Source: Leucobacter komagatae
Lineage (GTDB): Bacteria; Actinomycetota; Actinomycetes; Actinomycetales; Microbacteriaceae
Assembly: GCF_000834055.1 (NCBI RefSeq)
Contig: NZ_JXSQ01000004.1
Span: 124,001 to 188,000, forward strand
Length of the DNA stretch: 64,000 nucleotides
Direction: 5' to 3'
The position numbers and the translations under genes were made by a program. The notes under the pieces are model-generated. The model saw only the letters and a list, made by a program, of their open reading frames with translations. It searched no databases and was not told the origin of the DNA. This document shows, one piece after another, positions 8,711-16,862 of the stretch (position 1 is its first letter; every line of letters starts with the position of its first letter).

Positions 8711-9187
8711 TCACGGGGCTGTCGAGGTGAGCAGGCTACCGATCTCCCCATCATCGTCGAGGATGAGCTGGACTTGCAGTTGCCCGCCGACCGTGCCCTC
8801 GATGATCGCAACCCCCGTACGCTCGTCTGGCGCATCGTACGAGGCAACCTCGAAGGGTGCCGCCGGGCGGATTACCGCATTTGTCTGCGCGAGGAAGTCG
8901 GGAACCGGCACGAGTTCGAGGAAGTCGTCTGCGAACATCTCCTCGATTTCGGCAGCCGCCGGGTCTTCGGTGGAGTTGAACACGTCGATCACCCAGCGCA
9001 TAGCCTCACCGGCCGGCGTCTGCGGGATCGCCGCCGACTCCGATTCGGTGGCCGCCCCCGCCGGCTCCGCAGCTTGCCCTGTGCAGCCGGCGAGTGCGAG
9101 TGCCGCCGCAACGACGACGACAAACGGCGCCGCAGCTCGCGCGCGGCGCCGCGGTCGGACAGCCGGGTAATCCTGATGAACACGCAT
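8711..9187 (-). CDS. orphan ORF12_N-like lipoprotein, 158 aa
   Basis: Start ATG 9187 with GAGG six bases upstream; an earlier in-frame GTG at 9205 lacks a binding site. The signal ends LALAGC, putting the lipidated Cys at residue 35 as in both paralogues. The rest aligns with the N-terminal domain of the adjacent 490-aa protein (MRWVIDVFN, IRPAAPFEVASYD), but no SxxK, SDN or KTG motif follows, so there is no hydrolase domain. Same strand as that gene, 75 bases upstream, so probably co-transcribed. Function unknown; it may bind the same extracellular ligand or cell-envelope partner. Confidence 0.75.
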   Translation of the reverse strand: MRVHQDYPAVRPRRRARAAAPFVVVVAAALALAGCTGQAAEPAGAATESESAAIPQTPAGEAMRWVIDVFNSTEDPAAAEIEEMFADDFLELVPVPDFLAQTNAVIRPAAPFEVASYDAPDERTGVAIIEGTVGGQLQVQLILDDDGEIGSLLTSTAP

Positions 9188-9267
9188 TCGTAGCCTCGCC
9201 TTCACAAAGTTATGCGCAACAACCGTAGCTCAACACCCTTACTGTATCGGCACCCACGAACGCCACA

Positions 9268-9318
9268 AGCCCCGCGGCGCGAACTGACACTGGGTCGTGA
9301 CGTTCGCGGCGCGGGGCT
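9268..9318 (-). terminator. hairpin terminating the tctCBA operon
   Basis: 17-base arms AGCCCCGCGGCGCGAAC / GTTCGCGGCGCGGGGCT with one central mismatch lie 20 bases after the tctA stop. There is no T tract. Confidence 0.6.
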
Positions 9319-9337
9319 CGACAGCACCCGGCTACTG

Positions 9338-10891
9338 CTACGGCGTGCGCACCTCAACGGGAGGTGCCTCGGCGGCGACCCGATCCGCAACCCGTGCCGC
9401 TCGTCGCGCAACAAGGCGACCACGGATGGCGAAGCCAAGGACGAGCACGAGCAGCCCGTAGAGCACCAAGACGATCGGGCCCTGCACGAGCACAGAGAAG
9501 TCTCCGTTGCTACTCATCGCGGCGTCGCGCAGGCTCGTCTCAGCGAGCGGCCCGAGGACCATGCCGATAATGAGCGGAGCGAGCGGGAAGTCCAACGCGC
9601 GCATGAGGAACCCGACAATTCCGATGCCCAGCAGCATGAGCAGGTCGAACACAGACCCGGAGGTCGCGTAGATCCCGAAGGCGCAGAATACGGTGATGCC
9701 CGCGTAGAGGTACGGGCGCGGGATGAGCAGGAGCTTCGCCCACAGCATCGCGAACGGCAGGTTCAGGATGAGCAGCACGACCATCGCGATGAAGAAGCTC
9801 GCAAGGAGCGCCCAGACCAGCTCTGGCGCTCGTTCAAAGAGCAGCGGGCCCGGCTGCAGGCCATACTGCCTGAAGGCGGCGAGCATGATCGCTGCGGTCG
9901 CCGAAATGGGGAGCCCAAGCGCGAGGAGTGCCCCCATTGCCATACCCGTTGTGGAGTTTCCTGCGGCCTCTGGCGCCGCAAGGCCACGGATGGCCCCCGT
10001 TCCAAACTTCGGCTTCGCCTTGCGGCCATCGAGACGCTTCTCGAGCCCGTACGCGAGGAACGTCGGAATCTCTGATCCGCCGGCGGGAATCACGCCGAAG
10101 GGCAACCCGATCGCGGTGCCGCGCAGCCAGGCCGGCGTCGCTTCCTTGAATTCGGCGCGCGACAGCCATGGCCGACCCTTCGGCCGAATGATGCCCTTGT
10201 TTGAGACGTGCCGCTCCAGGCAGGCAACGTAGATGACCTCGCCGAGCGCGAGCACAGCGACGGTCACCGTGACGAGCGAGATGCCGTCAAACAGGTTGGG
10301 CGAGTCCATGGTGAACCGCGGGGCACCCGACACGCCATCAACGCCGACGACCGCGATACCGAGACCGATGAACAGTGCTGCGAGTCCCTTCACCGCGCTG
10401 TCGGTCACCACCGAGGACGTCGCTGCGAACGCGAACACCGCGAGCGCGAAGAACTCAGCCGGGCCGAACTTCGTCGAGAAATCGGCGAGCACAGGTGCGA
10501 GGAACACGACCACGATCGAGGCGATGAAGCCTCCGATGAAGGCGCCAATTGCTGCCGTAGCGAGCGCCTGCGCAGCCTTGCCCCGCAGCGCCATCTTGTG
10601 CCCCTCGAAGGTGGAGGCAATGGCAGAAGCCTGACCGGGGGTATTCATGAGAATGCCCATGGTTGAGTCGCCGAACAGTCCACCAAAGTACACGCCAGCG
10701 AACATAATGAATGCCGCAGTCGGTTCGAGCGAGAACGTCACAGGCAGCAGCAGCGCGACGGCCATTGACGAGCCAAGCCCCGGCAAGACGCCGACGGCCG
10801 TACCCAGCAGACACCCGACAAACACCCACACCAGATTTTGCCAGGTCAGCGCGCCCGCGAAACCCTCAGCGAGAAGTTGCAGTGTTTCCAT
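9338..10891 (-). CDS. tctA: tripartite tricarboxylate transporter large permease (TctA)
   Basis: 517 aa, the usual size for TctA, with about 11-12 hydrophobic segments and the conserved VLPGLGSSMAVALLLP motif near residues 35-50. With TctB it forms the membrane part of a secondary transporter, driven by an ion gradient, that takes organic acids from the binding protein TctC. The ATG at 10891 (METLQLLAEG) follows TGGGGG; it lies one base past the tctB stop codon, implying translational coupling. A longer in-frame start inside tctB is rejected. Last gene of tctC-tctB-tctA. Substrates of the family include citrate, tartrate and aromatic acids, so the exact one is unknown. Confidence 0.92.
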   Translation of the reverse strand: METLQLLAEGFAGALTWQNLVWVFVGCLLGTAVGVLPGLGSSMAVALLLPVTFSLEPTAAFIMFAGVYFGGLFGDSTMGILMNTPGQASAIASTFEGHKMALRGKAAQALATAAIGAFIGGFIASIVVVFLAPVLADFSTKFGPAEFFALAVFAFAATSSVVTDSAVKGLAALFIGLGIAVVGVDGVSGAPRFTMDSPNLFDGISLVTVTVAVLALGEVIYVACLERHVSNKGIIRPKGRPWLSRAEFKEATPAWLRGTAIGLPFGVIPAGGSEIPTFLAYGLEKRLDGRKAKPKFGTGAIRGLAAPEAAGNSTTGMAMGALLALGLPISATAAIMLAAFRQYGLQPGPLLFERAPELVWALLASFFIAMVVLLILNLPFAMLWAKLLLIPRPYLYAGITVFCAFGIYATSGSVFDLLMLLGIGIVGFLMRALDFPLAPLIIGMVLGPLAETSLRDAAMSSNGDFSVLVQGPIVLVLYGLLVLVLGFAIRGRLVARRAARVADRVAAEAPPVEVRTP

Positions 10892-10892
10892 C

Positions 10893-11522
10893 TCAGAACC
10901 CCCAACCCAGTACGCCCGAGGGAAGAGACATCCCAAGCAGCATGTCAAACGCGATATAGACAATGGAGCTCACCGTGAACCCAACGATCAGGCTCGCGAT
11001 CGGCTTCTGCGCACCGAAGCCCCGTGAGACGCACCAGAACAGCAGCGCTGCCGCAATGACCCAACCGAGATAGGGCAGCAGGAGGGCAAACGCAAGGAAC
11101 GAGAGAACGACCCAGGCGAGTGAGCGCCAGTCGATCCCCACGGCGCGGCGGGTGACCGCCGTGCCGTCGCCGGAGTCCTCCGCGGCAGCAAGCAGGTCGA
11201 ACCCGTCACCCTCGTCGCCGCCGGCGACCCGGTGCAACGCCGGCTCGGGCTTTGCCGCGCGGATCGCCGCCAGCGCCAGCAGCACCGCAAAGAGCAACAG
11301 TCCGGCCGCAATAATGGCCGGGAAGAACCTCGGCCCGGGAAACGCGGTGCCCTCTGGGACCCGCATCGTGATCATGCCGACCGCGAGGTAGGCAGCGAAC
11401 ACCACGAGAAGCGCTGGCATCGTGAGCCCCTTGAGGAGCTCCGTTCGGCGCGAATCTCCTGCTGCGAGCGAGATCTCCTCGCCGACAACCGCGGACATCG
11501 CGGTGGGGTTATTTGACTGCAT
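10893..11522 (-). CDS. tctB: tripartite tricarboxylate transporter small permease (TctB)
   Basis: 209 aa with four hydrophobic segments (about residues 30-50, 72-90, 145-165 and 170-200) and a hydrophilic middle, typical of TctB. The long acidic loop at about residues 95-125 (GGDEGDGFDLLAAAEDSGDG) is longer than in compact homologues. It starts two bases after the tctC stop and its own stop nearly abuts the tctA start, so the three are translated as one unit. Confidence 0.88.
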   Translation of the reverse strand: MQSNNPTAMSAVVGEEISLAAGDSRRTELLKGLTMPALLVVFAAYLAVGMITMRVPEGTAFPGPRFFPAIIAAGLLLFAVLLALAAIRAAKPEPALHRVAGGDEGDGFDLLAAAEDSGDGTAVTRRAVGIDWRSLAWVVLSFLAFALLLPYLGWVIAAALLFWCVSRGFGAQKPIASLIVGFTVSSIVYIAFDMLLGMSLPSGVLGWGF

Positions 11523-11524
11523 GG

Positions 11525-12553
11525 CTAACCCATCTCTTCGTAGAGTCGAGTGATGCGGGCGCGCTCGTCAGCGAGGAACTTCGCGACGTCTGGCCCGGTC
11601 ATCACCTGCTCGGTCCAGTAGTAGCGCTCGACAGCTGCCGCCCACTCGGGCGTTGCGAGCGTGTCCTCGACAAGTTCCGTGAGCTGCGCCGTCTCCTCAT
11701 CCGAGATGCCAGCCGGGGCCGCGAGCATTCTCCAGTTCGCGAGTGTGATGTCGAATCCCTGTTCACGCGCGGTCGGAATGTCGATCCCCTGGATCGGCTC
11801 CTCAGCAACCAGTGCGAGCGCGCGCAACCGGCCCGACTCGATTTGGTCAATGTTGTCTGGGTATCCGCCCGTCGCTGCCTTCGCGGTTCCGTTGAGCAGC
11901 GCCGACACCGCTTCTCCCCCGCCGTCTGAGGAAATGTAGGTCGTGTCGACCGGGTTGATCCCTGCGGCGAGCGCGAGGTCGGTGACCACGAGCTGATCGA
12001 AGGAGCCGCCGCCCGTCCACGGGATTGCTCCCGGGTTGTCCTGCCAGGCCGCGACGAGGTCTCCGAGAGTTTCAAAGGGAGAATCCGCTGGCACGACGAT
12101 GACGTCGTACTCCTCGAACAGGACAGCGAGCGGTGTCACGTCATCGAGCGTTGCAGCCGAGTTGTATTGGATCGTCGCTGCGAGCAGCCCGGTTCCGCCG
12201 ACGAGCATCGTGTTCGCGCGTCCCTCGAGCCGCGACATGTTGCCGAGGGCGATCGTGCCGCCCGCACCCGGCATGTTCACTACCTGCACGTTCGCGACGA
12301 GACCGTTGGCGCGCTGCGCCTGCTGCATTTCGCGTGCGACTGTGTCCCAGCCGCCGCCCGCCGCCGCCGGCGCGACGATCGTGAGCGACGAGTGGATGTC
12401 TTGGCCTGCCGTTGCCGAGCTGATCGACCCGAACGATGCAGCGCCGATGGCGGTCACTGCGACCAGTGCGCCGATGATTCGCGCGACTGCGCGTCTTCGC
12501 GGCCGGTGTACCGGCTGGTCCGGTGGCGAGCCAGGGGGCTCGGACGCGTTCAT
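11525..12553 (-). CDS. tctC: tripartite tricarboxylate transporter substrate-binding protein (TctC/Bug family)
   Basis: Extracytoplasmic receptor of the TctCBA system, 342 aa from the ATG at 12553 (MNASEPPGS) with GGAGAA upstream; the frame continues upstream but without a usable site. After a basic stretch (RPRRRAVAR) the hydrophobic segment IIGALVAVTAIGAASFGSI looks like an export signal or N-terminal anchor; no lipobox is seen. The mature part opens with LTIVAPAAAGGGWDTVAR, the Bug-family ligand loop, and contains MPGAGGTIALGNM. First gene of the operon, divergent from a CitA/DcuS-like kinase that probably senses the same acid. Confidence 0.9.
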   Translation of the reverse strand: MNASEPPGSPPDQPVHRPRRRAVARIIGALVAVTAIGAASFGSISSATAGQDIHSSLTIVAPAAAGGGWDTVAREMQQAQRANGLVANVQVVNMPGAGGTIALGNMSRLEGRANTMLVGGTGLLAATIQYNSAATLDDVTPLAVLFEEYDVIVVPADSPFETLGDLVAAWQDNPGAIPWTGGGSFDQLVVTDLALAAGINPVDTTYISSDGGGEAVSALLNGTAKAATGGYPDNIDQIESGRLRALALVAEEPIQGIDIPTAREQGFDITLANWRMLAAPAGISDEETAQLTELVEDTLATPEWAAAVERYYWTEQVMTGPDVAKFLADERARITRLYEEMG

Positions 12554-12741
12554 GTGAGCGTTCTCCACTGCTTCACTCCTTCGTGAGGGCGCGAGGTTGC
12601 GCCGTGTGTACGCATCAAGATGGCAGCATTCGCGCCGGCACCAGCCAATTCCTCGCTTTAACCTCATTGATGCTCACGGAGCGGATCGTGGCGTGCCTCT
12701 TGGAACGTTTAGACTGGGTCGGCGACGAGGAGGTGGCAGGG

Positions 12742-13980
12742 ATGAGTGTTGGGATGACACCGCGCAGTGTGCGGTTGGCGATGCTGTTCCTCCCTACCCT
12801 CATTGTGGTTGTCGCTGTTGGCCTCACGGCGAGTATTGCGGCGAGCGTGCAGGAGCGGAGCATCAGGGATACGACCGCTGAGCGGGTGTCCGATGTCGCG
12901 TCGAGCCTTGCGGAGCTTGCGCAGGTGCGGAGCGCGCTTGCGCTGGTTGAGGTGGATATGTCGGCCGCGATTGCCGAGCTGCAGCCCCTGGCCGACGTGA
13001 TTGAGCGAGCGGCGGGCGTTGACTACGTCGTCATCACTGACGAGCGCGGTATTCGTGCGACGCATCCGACTCCCGCTGAGCGAGGCCGGGAGGTGTCGAC
13101 CGACAACTCAGCTGTGCTGGCTGGCGAGACCTTCCTTGGCACAGAGACGGGGACTATTGGTCCGACGCTGCGGGCGAAGGTGCCGGTGCGGGACCCTGCC
13201 GGTGAGATCATCGGCACGCTCTCGGTTGGGATTCTTGAGAGCCGGATCGCGGCGGACGCTTCCGAGGCGTTCGGGCGGTTGCTTCCGTGGGTCATTGGCG
13301 CCCTCGTTGTTGGGACGCTCGCGAGTTCCGCGATCGCGGCTGTGCTCGAGCGGCGCTTTCGCAGATTGGATGAGGCTGCGCGCGAGGCTGCGGAGCTGCG
13401 GCGCACAGCAGCTGCGCTGCAGGAGCAGTCGCACGAGTTCCTCACGAGGCTTCACGTGATCCACGGGCTTGTCTCGCACGGTGACGTCGACGACGCGCTT
13501 TCGTACATCGCGGGCGTTGCCCCGCTGACGAGCGGCGACCCGCACGAGGGCTTGAGCGAGCAGCCGCTGCTGCGTGCCACGGTGGACGCGTTGCATGCCG
13601 AGCTGCGCGCGCTGGGCGCTGAGCTGCACGTTGACATCGCGGTGACCACTGAGGTTGATGAGGAGACTACCCTCGTACTCACCAACCTGTCGCGCAATGC
13701 TGGCGAGGCTGGGGCGACGACGGTTCACTGCTCGCTCGTGGAGCGGGACGGGTGGTTCCTCGGCGAGGTGAGCGATGATGGTTCAGGCATAGCCGCTGCC
13801 GATGCCGAGCGGGTGTTTGCGCGCGGCGTGACGACGAAACACGACGTGTCTGGGCACGGCAGGGGTATTGGGCTCGACCTTGTTAGGCGCACCGTTTCTG
13901 GCCGCGGTGGCAGTGTTGAGCTCGGTCGAGCGGCGCAGGGCGGCGCGCGGTTCCGGTTCGAGATGACGGTGCCGCAGTGA
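12742..13980 (+). CDS. CitA/DcuS-type sensor histidine kinase
   Basis: 412 aa from the ATG at 12742, preceded by AGGAGG with eight-base spacing. Membrane helix at residues about 10-32, an extracytoplasmic PAS-like sensor (VDYVVITDERGIRATHPTP, PVRDPAGEIIGTLSVGI) of the kind that binds C4/C6 carboxylates, a second helix at about 175-195, then a dimerisation helix with phospho-acceptor His231 (QSHEFLTRLHVIHGL). The ATPase has its N box in NLSRNAGEAG, G1 in DDGSGI and G2 in GHGRGIGLDLV. It overlaps the response regulator gene by four bases and is divergent from tctCBA, so it probably activates that transporter when its tricarboxylate ligand is present. Confidence 0.92.
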   Translation: MSVGMTPRSVRLAMLFLPTLIVVVAVGLTASIAASVQERSIRDTTAERVSDVASSLAELAQVRSALALVEVDMSAAIAELQPLADVIERAAGVDYVVITDERGIRATHPTPAERGREVSTDNSAVLAGETFLGTETGTIGPTLRAKVPVRDPAGEIIGTLSVGILESRIAADASEAFGRLLPWVIGALVVGTLASSAIAAVLERRFRRLDEAAREAAELRRTAAALQEQSHEFLTRLHVIHGLVSHGDVDDALSYIAGVAPLTSGDPHEGLSEQPLLRATVDALHAELRALGAELHVDIAVTTEVDEETTLVLTNLSRNAGEAGATTVHCSLVERDGWFLGEVSDDGSGIAAADAERVFARGVTTKHDVSGHGRGIGLDLVRRTVSGRGGSVELGRAAQGGARFRFEMTVPQ

Positions 13981-14780
13981 GCGTCACGGCGGCGACCGTG
14001 ACGGCAGGTAGTTCTCGCCCAACGCGCGCGCAGGATATTCGCATTCTCGTCGTTGATGACGACCCTGGCGCACGCTTGCTCCACAGCCGCTTCGTGGCGC
14101 AGGCCGATGGCTTTACCCTCGTCGCCGCGGTCGGCACCGGCCTTGCGGCCGTCGGGCACGGGATCCGTGGGGGTGTGGATCTTGTGCTGCTCGACATGCG
14201 GCTGCCCGATATCAGTGGCGTCGAGGTACTCAACCGGCTGCGCACGCTGGGTGAGCACTCCCCCGACGTGCTCGTCATCAGTTCTTCGCAGGATCGGGTG
14301 ACCGTGCGACAGGCGCTTGCGGGTCACGTCGTCGGGTACCTGGTGAAACCGTTCACCGAGAGCGCGCTGCTCAGTCGGCTCGCAACCTACGCTGCGGAGC
14401 GGGCGACGACGACGGGCAGCAGCACAGGGTCGCGCGAGGTTCCCCTCGCCCAGGGGGAGATCGATCAGCTGTTGTCGACCGGCAGGATCACTGTGCAGCA
14501 CACGCGGGGAGCCCCGCTGGCGCCGATCGTGCCGACGTGGCCGGGCTCACTCCCGAAGGGCATCTCGCAGGTCACGCTCGACCGGGTGGTCGCGGCGCTT
14601 GACCCGGTGTCGCCGGTCACTGCGCGCGCGCTCGCCACCGAACTGTCGATCTCGCTGGCAACGGCACGACGATACCTCGATTATCTCGAGGAAACGGGGG
14701 CGATTGACCTCGCGCACCGCTACGGCATGCGTGGACGCCCCGAGGTGCTGTATCGGAGGGTCCCGCCGCCAACGCTCTAG
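13977..14780 (+). CDS. CitB/DcuR-type response regulator
   Basis: 267 aa. The receiver domain (residues about 22-140) has the acidic cluster VVDDDPG, phospho-acceptor Asp73 in LLDMRLPD, a Ser/Thr switch in VISSS and Lys in YLVKPFTE. The C-terminal domain (about 185-260) is a CitB-type winged helix (LATELSISLATARRYLDYLEETG). The GTG start overlaps the kinase stop codon (GTGA), which fixes it as the kinase partner. The expected target is the divergent tctCBA promoter between 12554 and 12741. Confidence 0.92.
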   Translation: MSVTAATVTAGSSRPTRAQDIRILVVDDDPGARLLHSRFVAQADGFTLVAAVGTGLAAVGHGIRGGVDLVLLDMRLPDISGVEVLNRLRTLGEHSPDVLVISSSQDRVTVRQALAGHVVGYLVKPFTESALLSRLATYAAERATTTGSSTGSREVPLAQGEIDQLLSTGRITVQHTRGAPLAPIVPTWPGSLPKGISQVTLDRVVAALDPVSPVTARALATELSISLATARRYLDYLEETGAIDLAHRYGMRGRPEVLYRRVPPPTL

Positions 14781-14796
14781 CGCGGCGAGGATTGCG

Positions 14797-15294
14797 CTAT
14801 TGCGCCGGAGCGGGGCGAACGAGCATCTCTGAGATCGTCCCGTCTTCCTCCACCCGCATCTCGAGCGACAGCGAGTCGCCGGAAGCACCGGTGATGCGAG
14901 CCGCGCCAAGCACATCGCTCACGTCTTCGTAGCCCGTAACGACGAAGGGCTTTCCCGGGCGCACGCCAGCGTTCATCTGCTCGGCGACCGTGTCCAATGG
15001 GGCTTCCTCAGTGAAGCTTTTCGTGAACCTGCCAGCCAAGTCCTGCGCCGTGATCTCCGAGTCGGCGTTGAGCAGGTCAACCATCCATTGGATCTCGATG
15101 CCGGCGGTCGTCTGTGGCAGCGTGACCGCCGCCGCCGGTTCGCTCGGTGCCTGATCCGTCGACCCCGCCGGTGCGCCCGGTGTCGACGCACAGCCGCTGA
15201 ACAGCAGCCCCGCAGCAAGCGCGAGCGCGCCCGCCGCGCCGAGCCTGCGCACTCCAGGCCGAATGTGGTGGGCGACTGCGGTGCTGACCTGCAT
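14797..15294 (-). CDS. orphan ORF12_N-like lipoprotein, 165 aa
   Basis: Third paralogue of the ORF12-type N-domain in this window. ATG at 15294 has GGAGG six bases upstream. The signal ends LLFSGC with the lipobox Cys at residue 35, the same position as in the copies at 8711-9187 and 7163-8635. The body aligns with both, including the pattern RPGKPFVVTGYED. No hydrolase domain follows. It is convergent with the response regulator gene and lies downstream of the NhaC-family gene, from which a strong hairpin at 15363-15410 separates it. Function unknown. Confidence 0.75.
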   Translation of the reverse strand: MQVSTAVAHHIRPGVRRLGAAGALALAAGLLFSGCASTPGAPAGSTDQAPSEPAAAVTLPQTTAGIEIQWMVDLLNADSEITAQDLAGRFTKSFTEEAPLDTVAEQMNAGVRPGKPFVVTGYEDVSDVLGAARITGASGDSLSLEMRVEEDGTISEMLVRPAPAQ

Positions 15295-15362
15295 GGAAAC
15301 CTCCGGTGGTTGAACGACTGGTGTCTTCTAGCAACCTACCAAGCGAGCAAGCGCCACGCGAC

Positions 15363-15410
15363 CGGGCAGGGTGCCCCGGCCGCCTGGCGACGGCTGGGGC
15401 ACCCTGCCCG
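15363..15410 (-). terminator. strong hairpin after the NhaC-family transporter gene
   Basis: Perfect 15-bp arms CGGGCAGGGTGCCCC / GGGGCACCCTGCCCG with an 18-base loop, between the transporter stop and the lipoprotein start. Confidence 0.75.
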
Positions 15411-15434
15411 CGCGGGGACGCTCAGCCCAGAGCG

Positions 15435-16814
15435 CTATCCGTTGAAGGAGACGTAGCCAGCGATGAGGTACGCGATGAACGACAGCGCAGCGGCGAGGCC
15501 AGCGTAGGGCAGGATCGACAGCATGAGGTTCAGCGGCTTCACCCCAACCGACTTCGACGCGAGGATCATGCCGTCGCCGTAGAGGCAGGTCGTTGACCCG
15601 AGTGCAGCTCCGGAGAATACGGCAGCGCCGGCGAGTACGGGATCCACTCCGACAGCGATCGCGAGGGGCAAAACGACGGGCGTGATCACGGCGGCGAGGT
15701 CCCAGAACGCGCCCGTCGCGTACGCGTAGAGGCCGCAGACAAGGAACACGATTGCTGGCAGCAGCGCCCCGTTCATCACGGGCTCGGTCGCCCCAATCAC
15801 CCACTCGGCGAGCTGCAGGTCCATGTTGATCTGCTGCACCATGAATGCGAGGACGAACAGCACGATGACGTAACCCATGCTCGTGATGCCCTCGAACGCC
15901 TGCTCCGCGACATCCTTGAGGGTGAGGCGGCGCTGGACGAGATACAGGATGATCGCGACGACGACCGCAGCGGCAGCGCCCTTCACGATGTCGACCTCGG
16001 TGAGAATCGTCACGGTAATGAGCGTCACGATCGGGATGAGGAAGTTGAAGGGCAGCGGCCTACTGCTCTCGTTGCCGTCCTCCGCGAGCTCGAACGCTCG
16101 CTCCTCCGCGGTGAGCCCTGCTGGCAGCGGATCGCCGGTGCGGTCTGCGCGCTCCTGCTCGCGCTTCAGGGGGCCGACGAGCGGGAGCACTCCGAGCGCG
16201 AGCAGGAGGCCGATCGCGAGCGCAATCCAGCCGAAGAAGATGTACGGAAGCCCGGCAATGTATGCGCCGAAGCCCGAGCCGTTGACGGTGACGCCGTCCT
16301 GTTCAAGGAGAGCGGCGAAGAAGATGGCCCACGTGGAGAACGGGATGATGATGGCAATCGGGGCAGACGTGAGCTTCACGACGGAGCCGACGAGGGTGCG
16401 CGGCACGTTGTATCGGTCGGTGACGCGTTTCATGGATGTGCCGACCGTCAGCGCATTGAGGTAATCGTCGATGAAGAGTGCAATCGTCAGCAGCCAGGTG
16501 AGCAGCAGTGACTTCCGCCTGGTGTTCACGAAGCGCTCGGTCCAGCGCGCGAAGTCATTCACCGCGCCTGAGGCGTTGAAGTAGGCGATGAGGATACCGA
16601 AGAGCACCACCACGAGTACGAGCCAGTGCACGGTCTCGTTCGAGAGGGAGGAGCCGACGAGACCGACGAGGGAGTCGAAGAACCCCCAACCGCCGACGAG
16701 GATAGCGCCGACGATGGTGCCCGAAAAGAGCCCGAGGAGGGCTCGTTTGGTGAGCACCGACACGACGAGGACGGTGATGACTGGCAGCAGTGCCAGTGCG
16801 GTGTTTTGGACCAC
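15435..16814 (-). CDS. Na+/H+ antiporter NhaC-family transporter
   Basis: 459 aa, about 11-12 membrane helices, matching the NhaC/MleN superfamily (PF03553), whose members exchange Na+ and H+ or co-transport small organic or amino-acid substrates. The region FIDDYLNALTVGTSM is a family hallmark. A charged loop near residues 220-250 (LKREQERADRTGDPLP) separates the two halves. The GTG at 16814 is preceded by AAAGG. It starts 48 bases after the amidohydrolase stop on the same strand, so it may import that enzyme's substrate or export its product rather than serve general Na+ homeostasis; this is inference from position. Confidence 0.88.
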   Translation of the reverse strand: MVQNTALALLPVITVLVVSVLTKRALLGLFSGTIVGAILVGGWGFFDSLVGLVGSSLSNETVHWLVLVVVLFGILIAYFNASGAVNDFARWTERFVNTRRKSLLLTWLLTIALFIDDYLNALTVGTSMKRVTDRYNVPRTLVGSVVKLTSAPIAIIIPFSTWAIFFAALLEQDGVTVNGSGFGAYIAGLPYIFFGWIALAIGLLLALGVLPLVGPLKREQERADRTGDPLPAGLTAEERAFELAEDGNESSRPLPFNFLIPIVTLITVTILTEVDIVKGAAAAVVVAIILYLVQRRLTLKDVAEQAFEGITSMGYVIVLFVLAFMVQQINMDLQLAEWVIGATEPVMNGALLPAIVFLVCGLYAYATGAFWDLAAVITPVVLPLAIAVGVDPVLAGAAVFSGAALGSTTCLYGDGMILASKSVGVKPLNLMLSILPYAGLAAALSFIAYLIAGYVSFNG

Positions 16815-16862
16815 GGTGGCCTTTCAGGGGGCGGCGGCTGAGCCGCTGAGGAGGGGAATGAA

